A stretch of DNA of 64,000 bases from Candidatus Bipolaricaulota bacterium (lineage in GTDB: Bacteria > Bipolaricaulota > Bipolaricaulia > UBA7950 > UBA9294), in the NCBI GenBank assembly GCA_028278555.1, contig JANQEA010000064.1, positions 1-64,000 of the forward strand, in the 5' to 3' direction. Positions 7,702 to 17,300 of this stretch are shown piece after piece. Position 1 is the stretch's first letter. Every line of letters starts with the position of its first letter. Below the pieces are notes generated by a model. The model saw nothing but the letters and a program-made list of their open reading frames with translations, did no database searches and was not told where the DNA came from. The position numbers and the translations under genes were made by a program.

Positions 7702-7872
7702 ATTCCCGTCCTGTCGCGTCGGGCGAAGGAGGAGTCGTTAGGGATCGGTGGGCAGACGATCATGTCTTCTCACGGGACGGCACCGCAGTAATCCACGACG
7801 TGCACGTGCCCGTAGCCGCCGATCGAGAGACGCAGCGGTTCGCCGGCCCCCGGATCGTCCGGTGATCACACC

Positions 7873-8235
7873 CTATCCCTTGACCGATTCCTCTTTCGCC
7901 ATCTCCGCCAGCGCGGCGAACGTCGGAGCATCCTTCACGGCGATGTCCGCAAGGACCTTCCGATTGAGCGCGATCCCCTTCCGCTCTAGACCCCCGATGA
8001 ACGCCGAGTACGAAATGTCATTCAGCTTGGCGGCGGCACTGATTCGGGTGATCCACAGCCGACGAAAATCCCGCTTGCGGCGACGCCGATCGACGTAGCT
8101 GTTCCGCAGCGCCTTCATCACGGCCTGCTTGGCGATACGGTGCGACGTTCCGCGCTTGCCCTTGTAGCCCTTGGCGAGAGCCATGATCTTCTTCCGGCTC
8201 TCTTTCCGTTTGTTCCCTCCACGTGCTCGTGGCAT
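7873..8235 (-). CDS. rplT: 50S ribosomal protein L20
   Basis: This large-subunit assembly protein has 120 residues and starts PRARGGNKRKESRKKIM, with GYKGKRGTSHRIAKQAVMKAL and WITRISAAAKLNDISYS as in all L20 proteins. The ATG at 8235 was preferred over an upstream in-frame ATG because AAGGAGAT precedes it at the right spacing and it matches the family N-terminus. It is third in the infC-rpmI-rplT order. Confidence 0.97.
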   Translation of the reverse strand: MPRARGGNKRKESRKKIMALAKGYKGKRGTSHRIAKQAVMKALRNSYVDRRRRKRDFRRLWITRISAAAKLNDISYSAFIGGLERKGIALNRKVLADIAVKDAPTFAALAEMAKEESVKG

Positions 8236-8259
8236 GACCGATCTCCTTGTCAACCGGGG

Positions 8260-8454
8260 CTATTTCCCGATCATCCTCGTGATCGTCTTCTCCTGCCCCC
8301 CGGTCAGTTCTTTTCCGCGACGCGCCTGGCGGACCGCCTTGGACCGCTTCTTCACGTTCTTGTGGAAGTAGTTCGACATGTGGTGGAACAGCTTCCCGTT
8401 CTTCGAACGCTTGAAGCGCTTCTTCGCCGCGGAATGCGTCTTCTGTTTCGGCAC
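8260..8454 (-). CDS. rpmI: 50S ribosomal protein L35
   Basis: This is a 64-residue, highly basic ribosomal protein (PKQKTHSAAKKRFKRSKNGK at the N-terminus, HMSNYFHKN in the middle). It lies between infC and rplT, the classic IF3-L35-L20 order. Confidence 0.96.
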   Translation of the reverse strand: MPKQKTHSAAKKRFKRSKNGKLFHHMSNYFHKNVKKRSKAVRQARRGKELTGGQEKTITRMIGK

Positions 8455-8479
8455 GTCTTCCCCTCCTACGCTGCGTAGC

Positions 8480-8989
8480 TCAGTTCTGCTGAGTGGGGAC
8501 CAGCATCATCTGCAGGATCTTCCCTCGAGCCGTCGGGCGACCTTCCACTCGAGCGAGATCGCTCACTTCCTCCTCAACACGCTTCAGCAGATCGCGTCCG
8601 CGCGATGCGTGGACGATCTCGCGTCCTCGGAAGAAGATGCTGACCCGCACGATGTCGCCCTTCTCAAGAAAGCTGCGAGCCCGCTTCAGTTTCGTCTGGA
8701 AGTCGTGCTCGCCGATCTTGATCGTGAACTTCACTTCCTTCAGCTTCGAGCGGTGTTTCCCCTTACGCTCACGCTTCTCCTGCTGATAGTGGTACTTCCC
8801 GTAGTCCACGATCTTGCACACGGGAGGATTCGCCTGCGGCGCCACCTCGACCAGATCGAGTCCCTTCTCGCTGGCAAGCGTTCGCGCTTGCTCTGTCGGC
8901 ATCACGCCCAGGTTCTCCCCGGTGTCGTCAACGACGCGGACTTCCGGCACGCGGATCCGCTCGTTGACTCTCATTCGTCTGCTTTCGAT
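8480..8989 (-). CDS. infC: Translation initiation factor IF-3, probable AUC start
   Basis: IF-3 binds the 30S subunit, prevents premature 50S joining and proofreads the start codon. The N domain (NERIRVPEVRVVDDTGENLGVM) and the linker NPPVCKIVDYGKYHYQQEK are typical. In the C domain the conserved parts are VKFTIKIGEHDFQTK and VRVSIFFRGREI. An ATG at 8974 is possible but lies 20 bases from the only good ribosome binding site. A perfect AGGAGG at 8995-9000 stands exactly five bases before an in-frame ATC at 8989, giving 169 residues. Rare start codons in infC (AUU in E. coli, AUC in Myxococcus) are known to let IF-3 repress its own synthesis. Confidence 0.93.
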   Translation of the reverse strand: MESRRMRVNERIRVPEVRVVDDTGENLGVMPTEQARTLASEKGLDLVEVAPQANPPVCKIVDYGKYHYQQEKRERKGKHRSKLKEVKFTIKIGEHDFQTKLKRARSFLEKGDIVRVSIFFRGREIVHASRGRDLLKRVEEEVSDLARVEGRPTARGKILQMMLVPTQQN

Positions 8990-8994
8990 CCTAA

Positions 8995-9000
8995 CCTCCT
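8995..9000 (-). promoter_or_regulatory. Ribosome binding site that decides the infC start
   Basis: AGGAGG on the minus strand overlaps the nadD stop codon and is five bases from an in-frame ATC but 20 bases from the first ATG of infC. Confidence 0.7.
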
Positions 9001-9628
9001 ATCGCTCTATGCTACGGACTCCGGTCAACTCCCGGTTCCGATACAGTCCATTCTCCTCGATGTAGGCCGCCACACCGGGCGGAGCCCACTCGCCGATCGG
9101 CTCGCCTCGAGCCACCTTCTCTCGCAGCCAGGAAGACGAGAGATCGACTTCCTCCATCTCGAGAGAGTGGATCCGCGCCACATCGAACGGCGAGAGATCG
9201 AACGCATCCCCCGACAGTCCCTCACGTGGTGCGATGACAAACGGCACACTTCGAAGAAGTGCCTCCGGTTCCCTCCACGTGGAGATGTCTAGAAGGCGAT
9301 CCGCCCCGACGATGAAGCAGACCCCTTCGGCGTAATCATCCTTCAAAGCCCGAATTGTGTCAATGGTGTACGACGGCCCCTCCCGATCGAGCTCGATCCG
9401 GGAGATCTCGAACCCTGCCTCATCCTCGATCGCGGCGAGAACCATTCGGTACCGATCCTCGGCGCTGATCCCCTCGACCGGCCCCTTGTGAGGAGGGATC
9501 CCGTTCGGGATGAACACCACGCTCTTCAGCCCGCACTGCTCCAGTGCCACGCGAGCGACGCGCAGATGCGCTTTGTGAAGCGGATTGAACGTCCCTCCGA
9601 AGAGTCCCACCCTACCCGTCAAGTTCAA
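8999..9628 (-). CDS. nadD: Nicotinate-nucleotide adenylyltransferase
   Basis: The enzyme makes deamido-NAD from nicotinate mononucleotide and ATP. The nucleotidyltransferase signature GLFGGTFNPLHKAHL is at the N-terminus, FIPNGIPPHK follows, and the second ATP motif is in the C-terminal part (SSSWLREKVARGEPIGEWAPPGVAAYIEENGLY). The 209 residues are usual for the family. Its start overlaps the end of obgE by 17 bases and its stop overlaps the infC ribosome binding site. obgE-nadD adjacency is common in bacteria. Confidence 0.95.
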   Translation of the reverse strand: MNLTGRVGLFGGTFNPLHKAHLRVARVALEQCGLKSVVFIPNGIPPHKGPVEGISAEDRYRMVLAAIEDEAGFEISRIELDREGPSYTIDTIRALKDDYAEGVCFIVGADRLLDISTWREPEALLRSVPFVIAPREGLSGDAFDLSPFDVARIHSLEMEEVDLSSSWLREKVARGEPIGEWAPPGVAAYIEENGLYRNRELTGVRSIER

Positions 9629-10889
9629 ACTCCGCCTCCCCGATCCGCACTGCAGCCCCTTCTGCGAAACCGCGCTTTCGCAGCTCCTTCATCACGCCCA
9701 TCTTCTCCAGTCGGTCGCTCAGGTACTCCATCGCGTCACGGCTGTCGAGGACGAGTTTCTTCACCAGATTCTCGACCTCCGCTCCGGAAACGACAAACCC
9801 CTCCTCGTCGCGATCGACGGAGAAGCCGGTCTCTCCCTGGAAACGATAGACCTTTCTGCGAATCGAGAGCGCGACTCCGTTATCGCCATCCGCCTTCAAC
9901 CCTTCGAGCATTCGATGCGTCCGGAGAATCAGCTCCTGCAGACCGGATCGCGTCGCAACCGAGATCGGGTTGACCTTGATTCCCTTCGTTTCGAACCGAG
10001 CGAGGATCGCCGCCACATCCTCCTCGCCGATCAGATCGATCTTGTTTCCGACGACGATCTGAGGTCGTTCGGCGAGCATCGGATTGAACGCAGCCAGCTC
10101 CTCGTTAATCCGCTCGAAGTCCTCGACAGGATCCCGTCCGTCAAGCACGGCGAAATCGATCATGTGGATGAACAGGCGCGTCCGCTCGACGTGCCGAAGG
10201 AATCGGTCGCCGAGCCCCTTCCCCTCATGGGCGCCCTCGATCAGGCCGGGGATGTCGACCGCGACGAACTGACGACGACCATCGACATCGACGACGCCCA
10301 GATTCGGCGTGATCGTCGTGAACGGGTAGTCGGCGACCTTCGCCTTCTTCCCCGAGACCGCGGAGATCAAGCTCGACTTCCCAACGTTCGGGTACCCGAT
10401 GATCCCGACATCGGCGATCAGCTTCAGCTCGAGCCGGAGCGTCCTCGATTCGCCGGGGAGACCGCGCTCGCAGATCCGCGGCGCCTGCCTGGTCGACGTG
10501 ACGAAACTGCTGTTCCCCCGCCCGCCTTCTCCGCCTTGGGCAACGACGATCTCATCTCCCGGATGTGCCAGATCGGAGATCGTCTCGCCGGAGACCGGAT
10601 CCCGAACGAGCGTCCCGACCGGTACGAGAACGATCCGATCCTCCCCACGGGCACCGTGACGTGTGTTTCTCGCTCCGTTGACCCCGTCCTCAGCAACGAA
10701 GAGCGGTCTGTGCCGAAACGAATACAGGGTCGAAACGCTCGGCGACGCGCGAAGAACCACCGCCCCGCCCGGACCGCCGGTCCCACCGTCCGGCCCACCG
10801 CGGGGATTGTGGCGATTGGAGAGGAAATGAATCATCCCACTTCCACCGCACCCACCTCGGACGCGGATGGTCGCCTCATCGATAAACAT
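9612..10889 (-). CDS. obgE: GTPase ObgE/CgtA
   Basis: This is an essential GTPase acting in 50S subunit assembly and stress signalling. The glycine-rich Obg fold occupies residues 1-155 (FIDEATIRVRGGCGGSG, GGPDGGTGGPGGAVVL). The G domain follows with the P loop GYPNVGKSS, the G3 motif DIPGLIEGA and the G4 motif NKID. A C-terminal OCT-like domain of about 90 residues ends the protein (425 residues). It follows rpmA directly, the standard rplU-rpmA-obgE arrangement. Confidence 0.97.
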   Translation of the reverse strand: MFIDEATIRVRGGCGGSGMIHFLSNRHNPRGGPDGGTGGPGGAVVLRASPSVSTLYSFRHRPLFVAEDGVNGARNTRHGARGEDRIVLVPVGTLVRDPVSGETISDLAHPGDEIVVAQGGEGGRGNSSFVTSTRQAPRICERGLPGESRTLRLELKLIADVGIIGYPNVGKSSLISAVSGKKAKVADYPFTTITPNLGVVDVDGRRQFVAVDIPGLIEGAHEGKGLGDRFLRHVERTRLFIHMIDFAVLDGRDPVEDFERINEELAAFNPMLAERPQIVVGNKIDLIGEEDVAAILARFETKGIKVNPISVATRSGLQELILRTHRMLEGLKADGDNGVALSIRRKVYRFQGETGFSVDRDEEGFVVSGAEVENLVKKLVLDSRDAMEYLSDRLEKMGVMKELRKRGFAEGAAVRIGEAEFELDG

Positions 10890-10918
10890 GCTCGTGCGTC
10901 AGGATGATCCGTGGCCGA

Positions 10919-11176
10919 TCAAGCCCCACGGGAGGGAAGGACGTTGACGTACTTCTTGCCCCGATCCTCGAAGTGGACGTAGCCAGGGGCCGTGGCGAAG
11001 ATCGTGAAGTCGCGGCCGAGGCCGACGTTCTTCCCGGGCATGAAGACCGTCCCACGCTGCCGAATGATGATCGTCCCTGCGTTCACCCATTCCCCACCGT
11101 AGCGCTTCACGCCCAGCCGCTTCCCCGGGCTGTCATGAACGTTCTGCGTCGATCCGGTGCTCGTCTTATGGGCCAT
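10919..11176 (-). CDS. rpmA: 50S ribosomal protein L27
   Basis: This 85-residue ribosomal protein has a flexible N-terminus that reaches the peptidyl-transferase centre. It starts [12 protein letters not shown] and carries [20 protein letters not shown] and RQRGT. There is no N-terminal extension of the kind removed by the Prp protease in Firmicutes, although a Prp-like gene sits just upstream. Confidence 0.97.
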   Translation of the reverse strand: MAHKTSTGSTQNVHDSPGKRLGVKRYGGEWVNAGTIIIRQRGTVFMPGKNVGLGRDFTIFATAPGYVHFEDRGKKYVNVLPSRGA

Positions 11177-11188
11177 CTTCTCTCCTTA

Positions 11189-11509
11189 TCAGACTTCAAT
11201 CCCGACTTTCGCGTCCTGCACGACAAGGTCGGAAGGATACTCTCGCTCCAACATCCGGAGTCCGATCACAAGCGTCTCGAGGACCGCGTCGATCTCACGA
11301 TCGAGATGCGTGTCGCTCCGGTCGATCGTCAACTCCCCATCCAACTCTCCGCCGGTGACCGGCACATGCAGGTACTCCGACAGGGAGGCCGCAACCGCCT
11401 GCACGAAGTGACCGGCGCTCGTCCCGGCGATCGTCTCCGCGCCGATGTCCCGGAGGGTCAGGCCGACGATCCTGCCGCGATCGTCGCGATGGATGATTGC
11501 ATCTCCCAC
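11189..11509 (-). CDS. Prp-like protein lacking the catalytic residues
   Basis: The position between rplU and rpmA, the length (106) and the overall pattern (II.RDDRGRIVGLTL at the N-terminus, ETLVIGLRMLEREYPSDL at the C-terminus) match the ribosomal-processing cysteine protease Prp. In active Prp a GHA motif supplies His and DIVCA supplies Cys. Here the corresponding stretches read RDIGAE and HFVQAVAAS, and the protein contains no cysteine at all. It therefore cannot be a cysteine protease of that type. A structural or ribosome-assembly role remains possible. Assignment rests on context plus weak similarity. Confidence 0.7.
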   Translation of the reverse strand: MGDAIIHRDDRGRIVGLTLRDIGAETIAGTSAGHFVQAVAASLSEYLHVPVTGGELDGELTIDRSDTHLDREIDAVLETLVIGLRMLEREYPSDLVVQDAKVGIEV

Positions 11510-11516
11510 GCTGTCG

Positions 11517-11831
11517 CTACCTTTCGATCGCCGTGATCGCCGTCGCCATGAACGGTTGGCGATGACCAGACTTCCGGCGATATCCCTTCTTGCTCTTGTA
11601 CTTGTAGACGATGATCTTCGGTCCGCGATCGTCCTGACGGACTTCGCCCTTCACCACGACCTTGTCGAGGTACGGCGTGCCAACGCGCACCTTCCCGTCC
11701 TCGACCAAGAGAAGGACCTTGTCGAACTCGACCGTCTGGCCGACCTCGACGCCGTCGAGACGCTCGTGCTCGAGCACCGTCCCCTCTTCCACCCGATATT
11801 GCTTTCCGCCTGTCTCAATCACTGCATACAT
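11517..11831 (-). CDS. rplU: 50S ribosomal protein L21
   Basis: This 104-residue protein binds 23S rRNA. It starts MYAVIETGGKQYRVEEG and ends with the typical basic stretch IIVYKYKSKKGYRRKSGHRQPFM. It is the first gene of the minus-strand operon that runs to rng, with a strong promoter just upstream. Confidence 0.97.
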   Translation of the reverse strand: MYAVIETGGKQYRVEEGTVLEHERLDGVEVGQTVEFDKVLLLVEDGKVRVGTPYLDKVVVKGEVRQDDRGPKIIVYKYKSKKGYRRKSGHRQPFMATAITAIER

Positions 11832-11857
11832 CGATTCAACACTCCCATCTACGCGAG

Positions 11858-11886
11858 ATTCTAGCAGTCGGTCTGGAGCATTTCAA
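11858..11886 (-). promoter_or_regulatory. Promoter of the rplU operon
   Basis: On the minus strand TTGAAA (11886-11881) and TAGAAT (11863-11858) are 17 bases apart, with the rplU ATG about 27 bases after the -10 box. Confidence 0.65.
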
Positions 11887-11891
11887 CGGCG

Positions 11892-13880
11892 CTAGGAGAC
11901 CGGGCTTCCCGGTTCGAGCGGACGATCCGGTCCGACGATCGCCAGTCCGTCACCCTGTGCGGCGAGGAGCATGCACTCCGAACGAAGCCCCCGAATCGTT
12001 CGCGGCTCCAGGTTGAGCAACGCAACGACGGATTTGCCGACGAGAGCGTCGGCCGTGTAGCTCCCCTTGATCCCGGCAACGCACTGGCGCGTCTCAGCCC
12101 CGAAATCGACCGACAGGTGAAGGAGCCTATCCGCGCCGGGGACGTCCTCCGCCGATCGGATCACGCCAACCCGAAGATCGAGCTTCTCGAAGTCGGAGTA
12201 CGGGACCGTCCCCTTCGTTGTCTCGGTCGGTTCCTCATCCTCGCCATTCCCTTCTTCAGCTTGGCCATTCTCGACGTGTTCCCGGATCTCATCGACGTCG
12301 ATCCGCTCCAGCAGCACCCGATCCGACCCGATGGACCGACCGCGGAGAGCCACACCGAGATCGTCCCAGGTCGGATCCCCAAACCCGAGAGTCGCAAGGA
12401 TCTCCGCCGCGAACTTGGGCGTGTACGGAAGAAGGAGAATCGCCATCCCCTTGACGAGCTCGATCGCACCAGCGACCGCAGCGCCGTCCGACGTCTCCCA
12501 AGGCTTCTTCCTCTGGAAGTACTCGTTCCCGAAGACCGCCAGGTCGCAGACGGCGCGGAGCGCCTGGCCGAGGAGCGCCTCGTCGACCGCCCGCTCGTAC
12601 AAGCCGATCCCCTCCCGCAGGCGATCGGCGATCTCCGCGTCGGGCGTCACGTCCGGGACGACCCGATCGTACTGCGTCTGGACGAACGACAGGACGCGAT
12701 TCATCAGGTTGGCAATGTTCGAGATCAAGACACCGTTGACCGCCTTCTCCAGCTCCTCCCACGAGAAGTTCGTATCCCGTCCTTCGGGCCGGTTGTAGAG
12801 CATGTAGAACCGCCACAGCTCCCCGTCCATCACCTCGAGCGCGTCGTCGCCGTACAGCCCGACACCGCGACTCTTCGAGAAGCTGCCGCCGCCGATCCAG
12901 TTCAGGTACTCCGTCGCCGCGATCTGGTCGGGGAGGTGATACCCCTGCTCCGACGCGATCAGCTGCCCGGGAAAGATCAGCGTGTGGAACGCGATGTTGT
13001 CCTTGCCGAGCGTGTAGATCTGATGTACGTCGTCGCCGAACCAGAAGTCCTTCCATCGCTCGTCGCCGACGAAGTGCTCGATCACCGCGGAGACGTAGCC
13101 GAGTGCCGCCTCGCCCCAGACGTAGAAGACCTTCCCTTCAGCTCCTTCGAACGGGGCGGGGATCCCCCAGTCGATGTCGCGCGTCATCGCGCGGGGACGA
13201 AGTCCCTCATCGATCATCTGCTGCGTGTATCGATGGACGTTCCCTTGGAAGCCGCGCGACGCGACGTAGGCCTCGAGCGGATCGGAGAGCTTCGCCAGAT
13301 CGAGGTACCAATGCTTCGTCTCACGGAACTCGACCTCACCGCCGCTGCAGAAGTTGCAGCGCGGCTCGATCAGCTCCTCCGGCTCGAGGATGCTCCCGCA
13401 GTTGTCGCATTGGTTCCCGAGCGCGTCAGGCGATCCGCATTTCGGACAGGTCCCGGTGATGAACCGATCGGCGAGGAACTTCTCGCACGCGCGACAGTAC
13501 GCGCGCTGCTCGACCTTCGTGCAGATGTAGCCGTTCGCTTCCATCTGGAGATAGATGTCGCGGACGAAGCGCTTGTGGGTCTCGTTCTCGGTCGTCGTGT
13601 AGTTGTCGAACTCAATCCCGAACCCCTCGAGGATCTCGACGATCCGCCGGTGATTCCGCTCGGCGAGCGCCGCTGGGGTGATCCCCTCCTGCTGCGCCTC
13701 GTACTCGACGCGGGTTCCGTGCGCATCAGAGCCCGAGACGTACAGGACGTCCGTACCACGAAGCCGGTAGTACCGCGTGAAGACGTCGCCCGACAGAAGC
13801 GAGCTGACGAGGTTCCCCAGATGGGGCACGCCGGACGCGTACGGCCACGCACTGCAAACGAGCACCTTCGGCTTGTCCAT
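11892..13880 (-). CDS. metG: Methionyl-tRNA synthetase
   Basis: The enzyme charges tRNA-Met. The class I HIGH motif is PHLGN (residues 19-23) and the KMSKS equivalent reads FSKSRG. The zinc knuckle carries CRAC, CPKC, CDNC and CNFC, the four-cysteine-pair form. An acidic linker leads into a C-terminal EMAP-like tRNA-binding domain (from about residue 555, with LDLRVGVI and CVAGIKGSYT), giving 662 residues. The reading frame is open further upstream, but the ATG at 13880 matches the family N-terminus and lies downstream of a promoter. Confidence 0.96.
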   Translation of the reverse strand: MDKPKVLVCSAWPYASGVPHLGNLVSSLLSGDVFTRYYRLRGTDVLYVSGSDAHGTRVEYEAQQEGITPAALAERNHRRIVEILEGFGIEFDNYTTTENETHKRFVRDIYLQMEANGYICTKVEQRAYCRACEKFLADRFITGTCPKCGSPDALGNQCDNCGSILEPEELIEPRCNFCSGGEVEFRETKHWYLDLAKLSDPLEAYVASRGFQGNVHRYTQQMIDEGLRPRAMTRDIDWGIPAPFEGAEGKVFYVWGEAALGYVSAVIEHFVGDERWKDFWFGDDVHQIYTLGKDNIAFHTLIFPGQLIASEQGYHLPDQIAATEYLNWIGGGSFSKSRGVGLYGDDALEVMDGELWRFYMLYNRPEGRDTNFSWEELEKAVNGVLISNIANLMNRVLSFVQTQYDRVVPDVTPDAEIADRLREGIGLYERAVDEALLGQALRAVCDLAVFGNEYFQRKKPWETSDGAAVAGAIELVKGMAILLLPYTPKFAAEILATLGFGDPTWDDLGVALRGRSIGSDRVLLERIDVDEIREHVENGQAEEGNGEDEEPTETTKGTVPYSDFEKLDLRVGVIRSAEDVPGADRLLHLSVDFGAETRQCVAGIKGSYTADALVGKSVVALLNLEPRTIRGLRSECMLLAAQGDGLAIVGPDRPLEPGSPVS

Positions 13881-13916
13881 CGGCAATCCACCTACAGAAG
13901 ACGGGATATGGGCCGG

Positions 13917-13945
13917 ATTATACCGCTCCGCGAAATCGCGACCAA
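13917..13945 (-). promoter_or_regulatory. Promoter of metG
   Basis: On the minus strand TTGGTC (13945-13940) and a perfect TATAAT (13922-13917) are 17 bases apart, about 37 bases before the metG ATG. This supports the shorter metG start. Confidence 0.6.
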
Positions 13946-13980
13946 TGCCCTGCTCGACAGCCCGCTTGTCTCTGCGTCGG

Positions 13981-14009
13981 TTGCAGATCGGCTGCGAAGC
14001 GAGTATCAC
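13981..14009 (+). promoter_or_regulatory. Promoter of the MoaD/ThiS-like gene
   Basis: TTGCAG at 13981-13986 and TATCAC at 14004-14009 are 17 bases apart. The ATG at 14018 is only nine bases after the -10 box and has no Shine-Dalgarno sequence, so the mRNA may be leaderless. Confidence 0.4.
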
Positions 14010-14017
14010 TCCCTCCG

Positions 14018-14332
14018 ATGAACGCCAACGAGCGATCAGAAGAGGGCTCTGGGACAATTCGGGTAACCGTCAAGGTTTTCGGCGGCCTCCGTGAGCTTCG
14101 GCCGTCCCCGGTCGAAGAACGAGCGACGCGTGAAGGCACGACGATCGACACGCTCTGGCGTGAACTCGAGTCCGAGGATCCCCCGTTCGTCGAGAAGCTT
14201 CGCGACGGGATCGAAAAGGGCTACCTTCACGTTCTCCTGAACGGCCGGAACATCGTCTTCCTCGACGGTCCGAACACCCGGCTGCATGACGGAGACACCG
14301 TGGCGATCCTCCCGCCGATCGGCGGCGGCTAG
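14018..14332 (+). CDS. MoaD/ThiS-family sulfur-carrier protein
   Basis: This ubiquitin-like protein has 104 residues. It begins with a short charged tail, then TVKVFGGLRELR, HVLLNGRNI, LHDGDTVAILPPIGGG, and ends in Gly-Gly, the residue pair activated as a thiocarboxylate in MoaD and ThiS. Candidate pathways are molybdopterin or other sulfur transfer; no partner genes are nearby, so the pathway is open. Its stop overlaps the stop of the convergent barrel protein gene by three bases. Confidence 0.85.
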   Translation: MNANERSEEGSGTIRVTVKVFGGLRELRPSPVEERATREGTTIDTLWRELESEDPPFVEKLRDGIEKGYLHVLLNGRNIVFLDGPNTRLHDGDTVAILPPIGGG

Positions 14333-17300
14333 AAATCGATCGCAACGGTCAGATCGAGCAGCAGGCTGTGGTAATAGTCGCCTGTCGAGCTGGTCCCCCC
14401 GAGATACGAGAGGCCGAACGACCCACTCCACGTCGGTGAGAGCGCGGCGTTGAGACGTGCAGTCGTCGTCGCATCCACGTCGGGATGCTCATCGCCTGAG
14501 CGATAGTAGATGTCGGTATCGACCCGCAGATCGAGCGCCGGATAGGCACTTCCGCCGTCTGAGTCGATCCACCAGGCGCCCATCCACGCTCGCAGATCCA
14601 TCCGATACGAGTTCTCGAACCTCGCCGTTGTCGATCGATCCCCGGAGCTCCCCTTGTTCGTCAGCGAGAAGGACAGCTCGTCGCGATGAATCGTGTCGGG
14701 GGTCCACGCCACTCGACCGGTCAGCGAATGGCCGATCGTCGCTTGGCGCTGGGTTTCGTAGACCGCCACCTGACGATCGATCGAGTACGAGAGCGACGGC
14801 CGGAGCTCCTTGATCCCGGAGTACGATGCGCTCAACGTCAGCTTGTCGCTCTCCCGCACGACCGGGCTCCCGAGTCCGGCCCAGCCGGTCCGAAGGGATC
14901 CCTGGATCGACAGATCCCCTCGGCGCCCGCGACCGGTCAATCGGGCGTTGATGTCGACATCCGATTCATCGCTCGACGCGCCGATCCGTGCACCAGGGGT
15001 GATCGCCCAACCGGACACCTCGAACGGGACCACGTCCACGTCGAGCTCGATCTCGTGGTCACGGCGGCTCGTCCCGCCCGGAATGGAGCGACTCCAGTCG
15101 AGGGTGTAGTCGATCTCGTAGTCGGCCAACGCGTCCGCGCCGGCCCAAGCGGTACCGAACGTCAGTCGCTCGGACCCGCTCCACTCACCCTCGCTCACCC
15201 GGATCGGACGCCCCCACTCCAACTGCGCCGACCATGAAGGGAGGATCGCCCCACTTACGCTCAGGGAGAGACGGGAATCCCGCCTCGGTTCGACCATCTG
15301 GACGCTCCAGGTGTAGACGTCGCTCCACGAGAGGCCAATCTCCAGGCGCTCAGCGAAGACCCGGTCGCGAAGCGCAAAACGATACGAGGTCTCCGTCGAT
15401 TCCGGACCCTCGACGTCACTGTCGCGATTCGATGTCTCCCGATGCGCGGCCGCCGTCAGCGACGGACCGAACGTCCACTCCAGCGACAGATCGTTCGACG
15501 TGGTGATCGCCGGGTCTCCGCCCAGACGTCCGACGATGTCGTACGTGTGCGAGGCGGACACGTTCGCCTCGCTTCCAAGCTCCCACGTTCCGGCGAGATC
15601 CCAGCCGGTGAGATCGCTTCGCCCGGTGCTCCCGATCGACCGGTACGTCGGAGATACGTTCTCGAACCGGCCGGAGAGGGTGAAATCGTCCCCGGCGTGT
15701 CGGAACGATGCGCGCTCGACGAAACCCTCCGTCGTGTGTTCCTCGGGGTTCGCATCGACGAAACCGAATGGATCGCGTCCGTCGATCCCCGTTTCGCTCG
15801 ACCCGAAGGCTTCGAGATCCTCCGCGAGCGACCAGATCGTCAATTCGTAGTTCGCGTTCGCTTCGGACCCGATCCAGAGCGTCCCTCCGTGCTGCGCGAG
15901 GGCAGTCACACTCGAGTCTGCGAGCATCGGATCGGGGTTCGAAGCATCGATCAATCCTGCCTCGGTCCCGTAGAAGACCATTCCGTCGACGACCTCGACC
16001 GCAGAGACCTCCTCTCCGAGAACGAGCCAGCCGGTTCCGATTCCGTCCCGGTAGCTCCGGAGTCCGCGGCTCGAAGCGACGTAGAGCGTCCCGCCGGACA
16101 CCGCCAGGTCGTGAATCTCGGTCCCCTCGCTCCCCGGCAGCCGATCCCAAGTACCGGTCAGTGGATCCTGGAGGTAGAGGCCGTCCACCGTTCCGACATA
16201 CAGCGATTCCCCGTCACCGACAAGGGCGGTCACGGTCTCGAACGGAGCGTCATCGAACCGGGACCACGCCTCCGGTTGGTCGAGCTCCTCGGTGTGGACG
16301 CCAACGAGTCCGGCTTCCGTGCCGACCCAAAGGTCCTCGTTGTCGATCCACAGCGCCGTGATCGAAGCGCTCGGCAGCCCTGCCTCTTCACTCGCGTAGT
16401 AGTTCGTCCAGTTCCCGATCCGATCGAGCGGGGAAATCCCGTCGAGCGAGACGACCGTCAGCCCGGAGTTCGTCCCGATGAACAGGATTTCCTCCTCCAC
16501 AGCGATCGCACGGATCGACGTGCCGGCAAGTCCGTGTTGCGTTCCGTACGTCAGCCATTCGTTGCCCCGTTTCACCGCCAAGCCACTCCGGTGTCCGAAG
16601 AAGACGTACTCCTCGTCGGACGCGATCGCCGCGATTTCGTTCGGCCGGTTGATCCTCGCATTGTCGTCGTACGGGAATCGGTCGTTGCTGTAGGCAATCA
16701 GGAAGTCGGCGCTGAAGTCGTCGAGCGACACGCGCCCGGAGAGACCGGCGACGGTGTGTCGGTTCGGCATCGTCTTGACGCTCTCCGGGTCCGTGACCGA
16801 CCCCGGATCTTCGGCCGACTGCAAGAGACTCGCCTGGATCGTCAGAGCCTCGGAGACCGGCCAGTCGAGCGTCAGGCCGTAGAAGTAGGTCGCGTAGTCG
16901 GCCCCACCGCCGAAGATCCCGCCGCTGAACCGCTCGTAGTCGATGCGGATCACGTCCGTCTCCTGGACTTCGATCAGCAAGGCGAGCATCCCGATCTCGT
17001 AGTCGATCAGGTAGTCGGTGTCGCGGACCAGCGGCTCGTCGTTCACGCTCACCCGATCGCTCTCCGGGATGATCGACAGCCCGAGCATGAAGATGCCGCC
17101 GGTGACGGTGTAGTCGAAGCTCACCCGGATCGCGCTCTCGTCGGAGAAGAAGGCCTCGGGGAAGTCGATATCGAGGATGCCCTCCTCCGAGAAGACTTCC
17201 ACCGCGTAGTCGGCGTATGCCGGATCCGTGATCGGGTCAAACGTTTCGCCGTCTTCGCTGACCTCGACGACGACCGAATCGACGACCACGCCCTCGCGTC

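Noticed and set aside
7702..7872. Short minus-strand frame ending HVHVVDYCGAVP between rplT and folB
   Set aside because: It looks protein-like but has no start codon, being bounded upstream by a stop just after rplT. Too short to call a gene or pseudogene.
12117..14021. 634-codon plus-strand frame opposite metG
   Set aside because: Antisense to methionyl-tRNA synthetase; no protein-like motifs.
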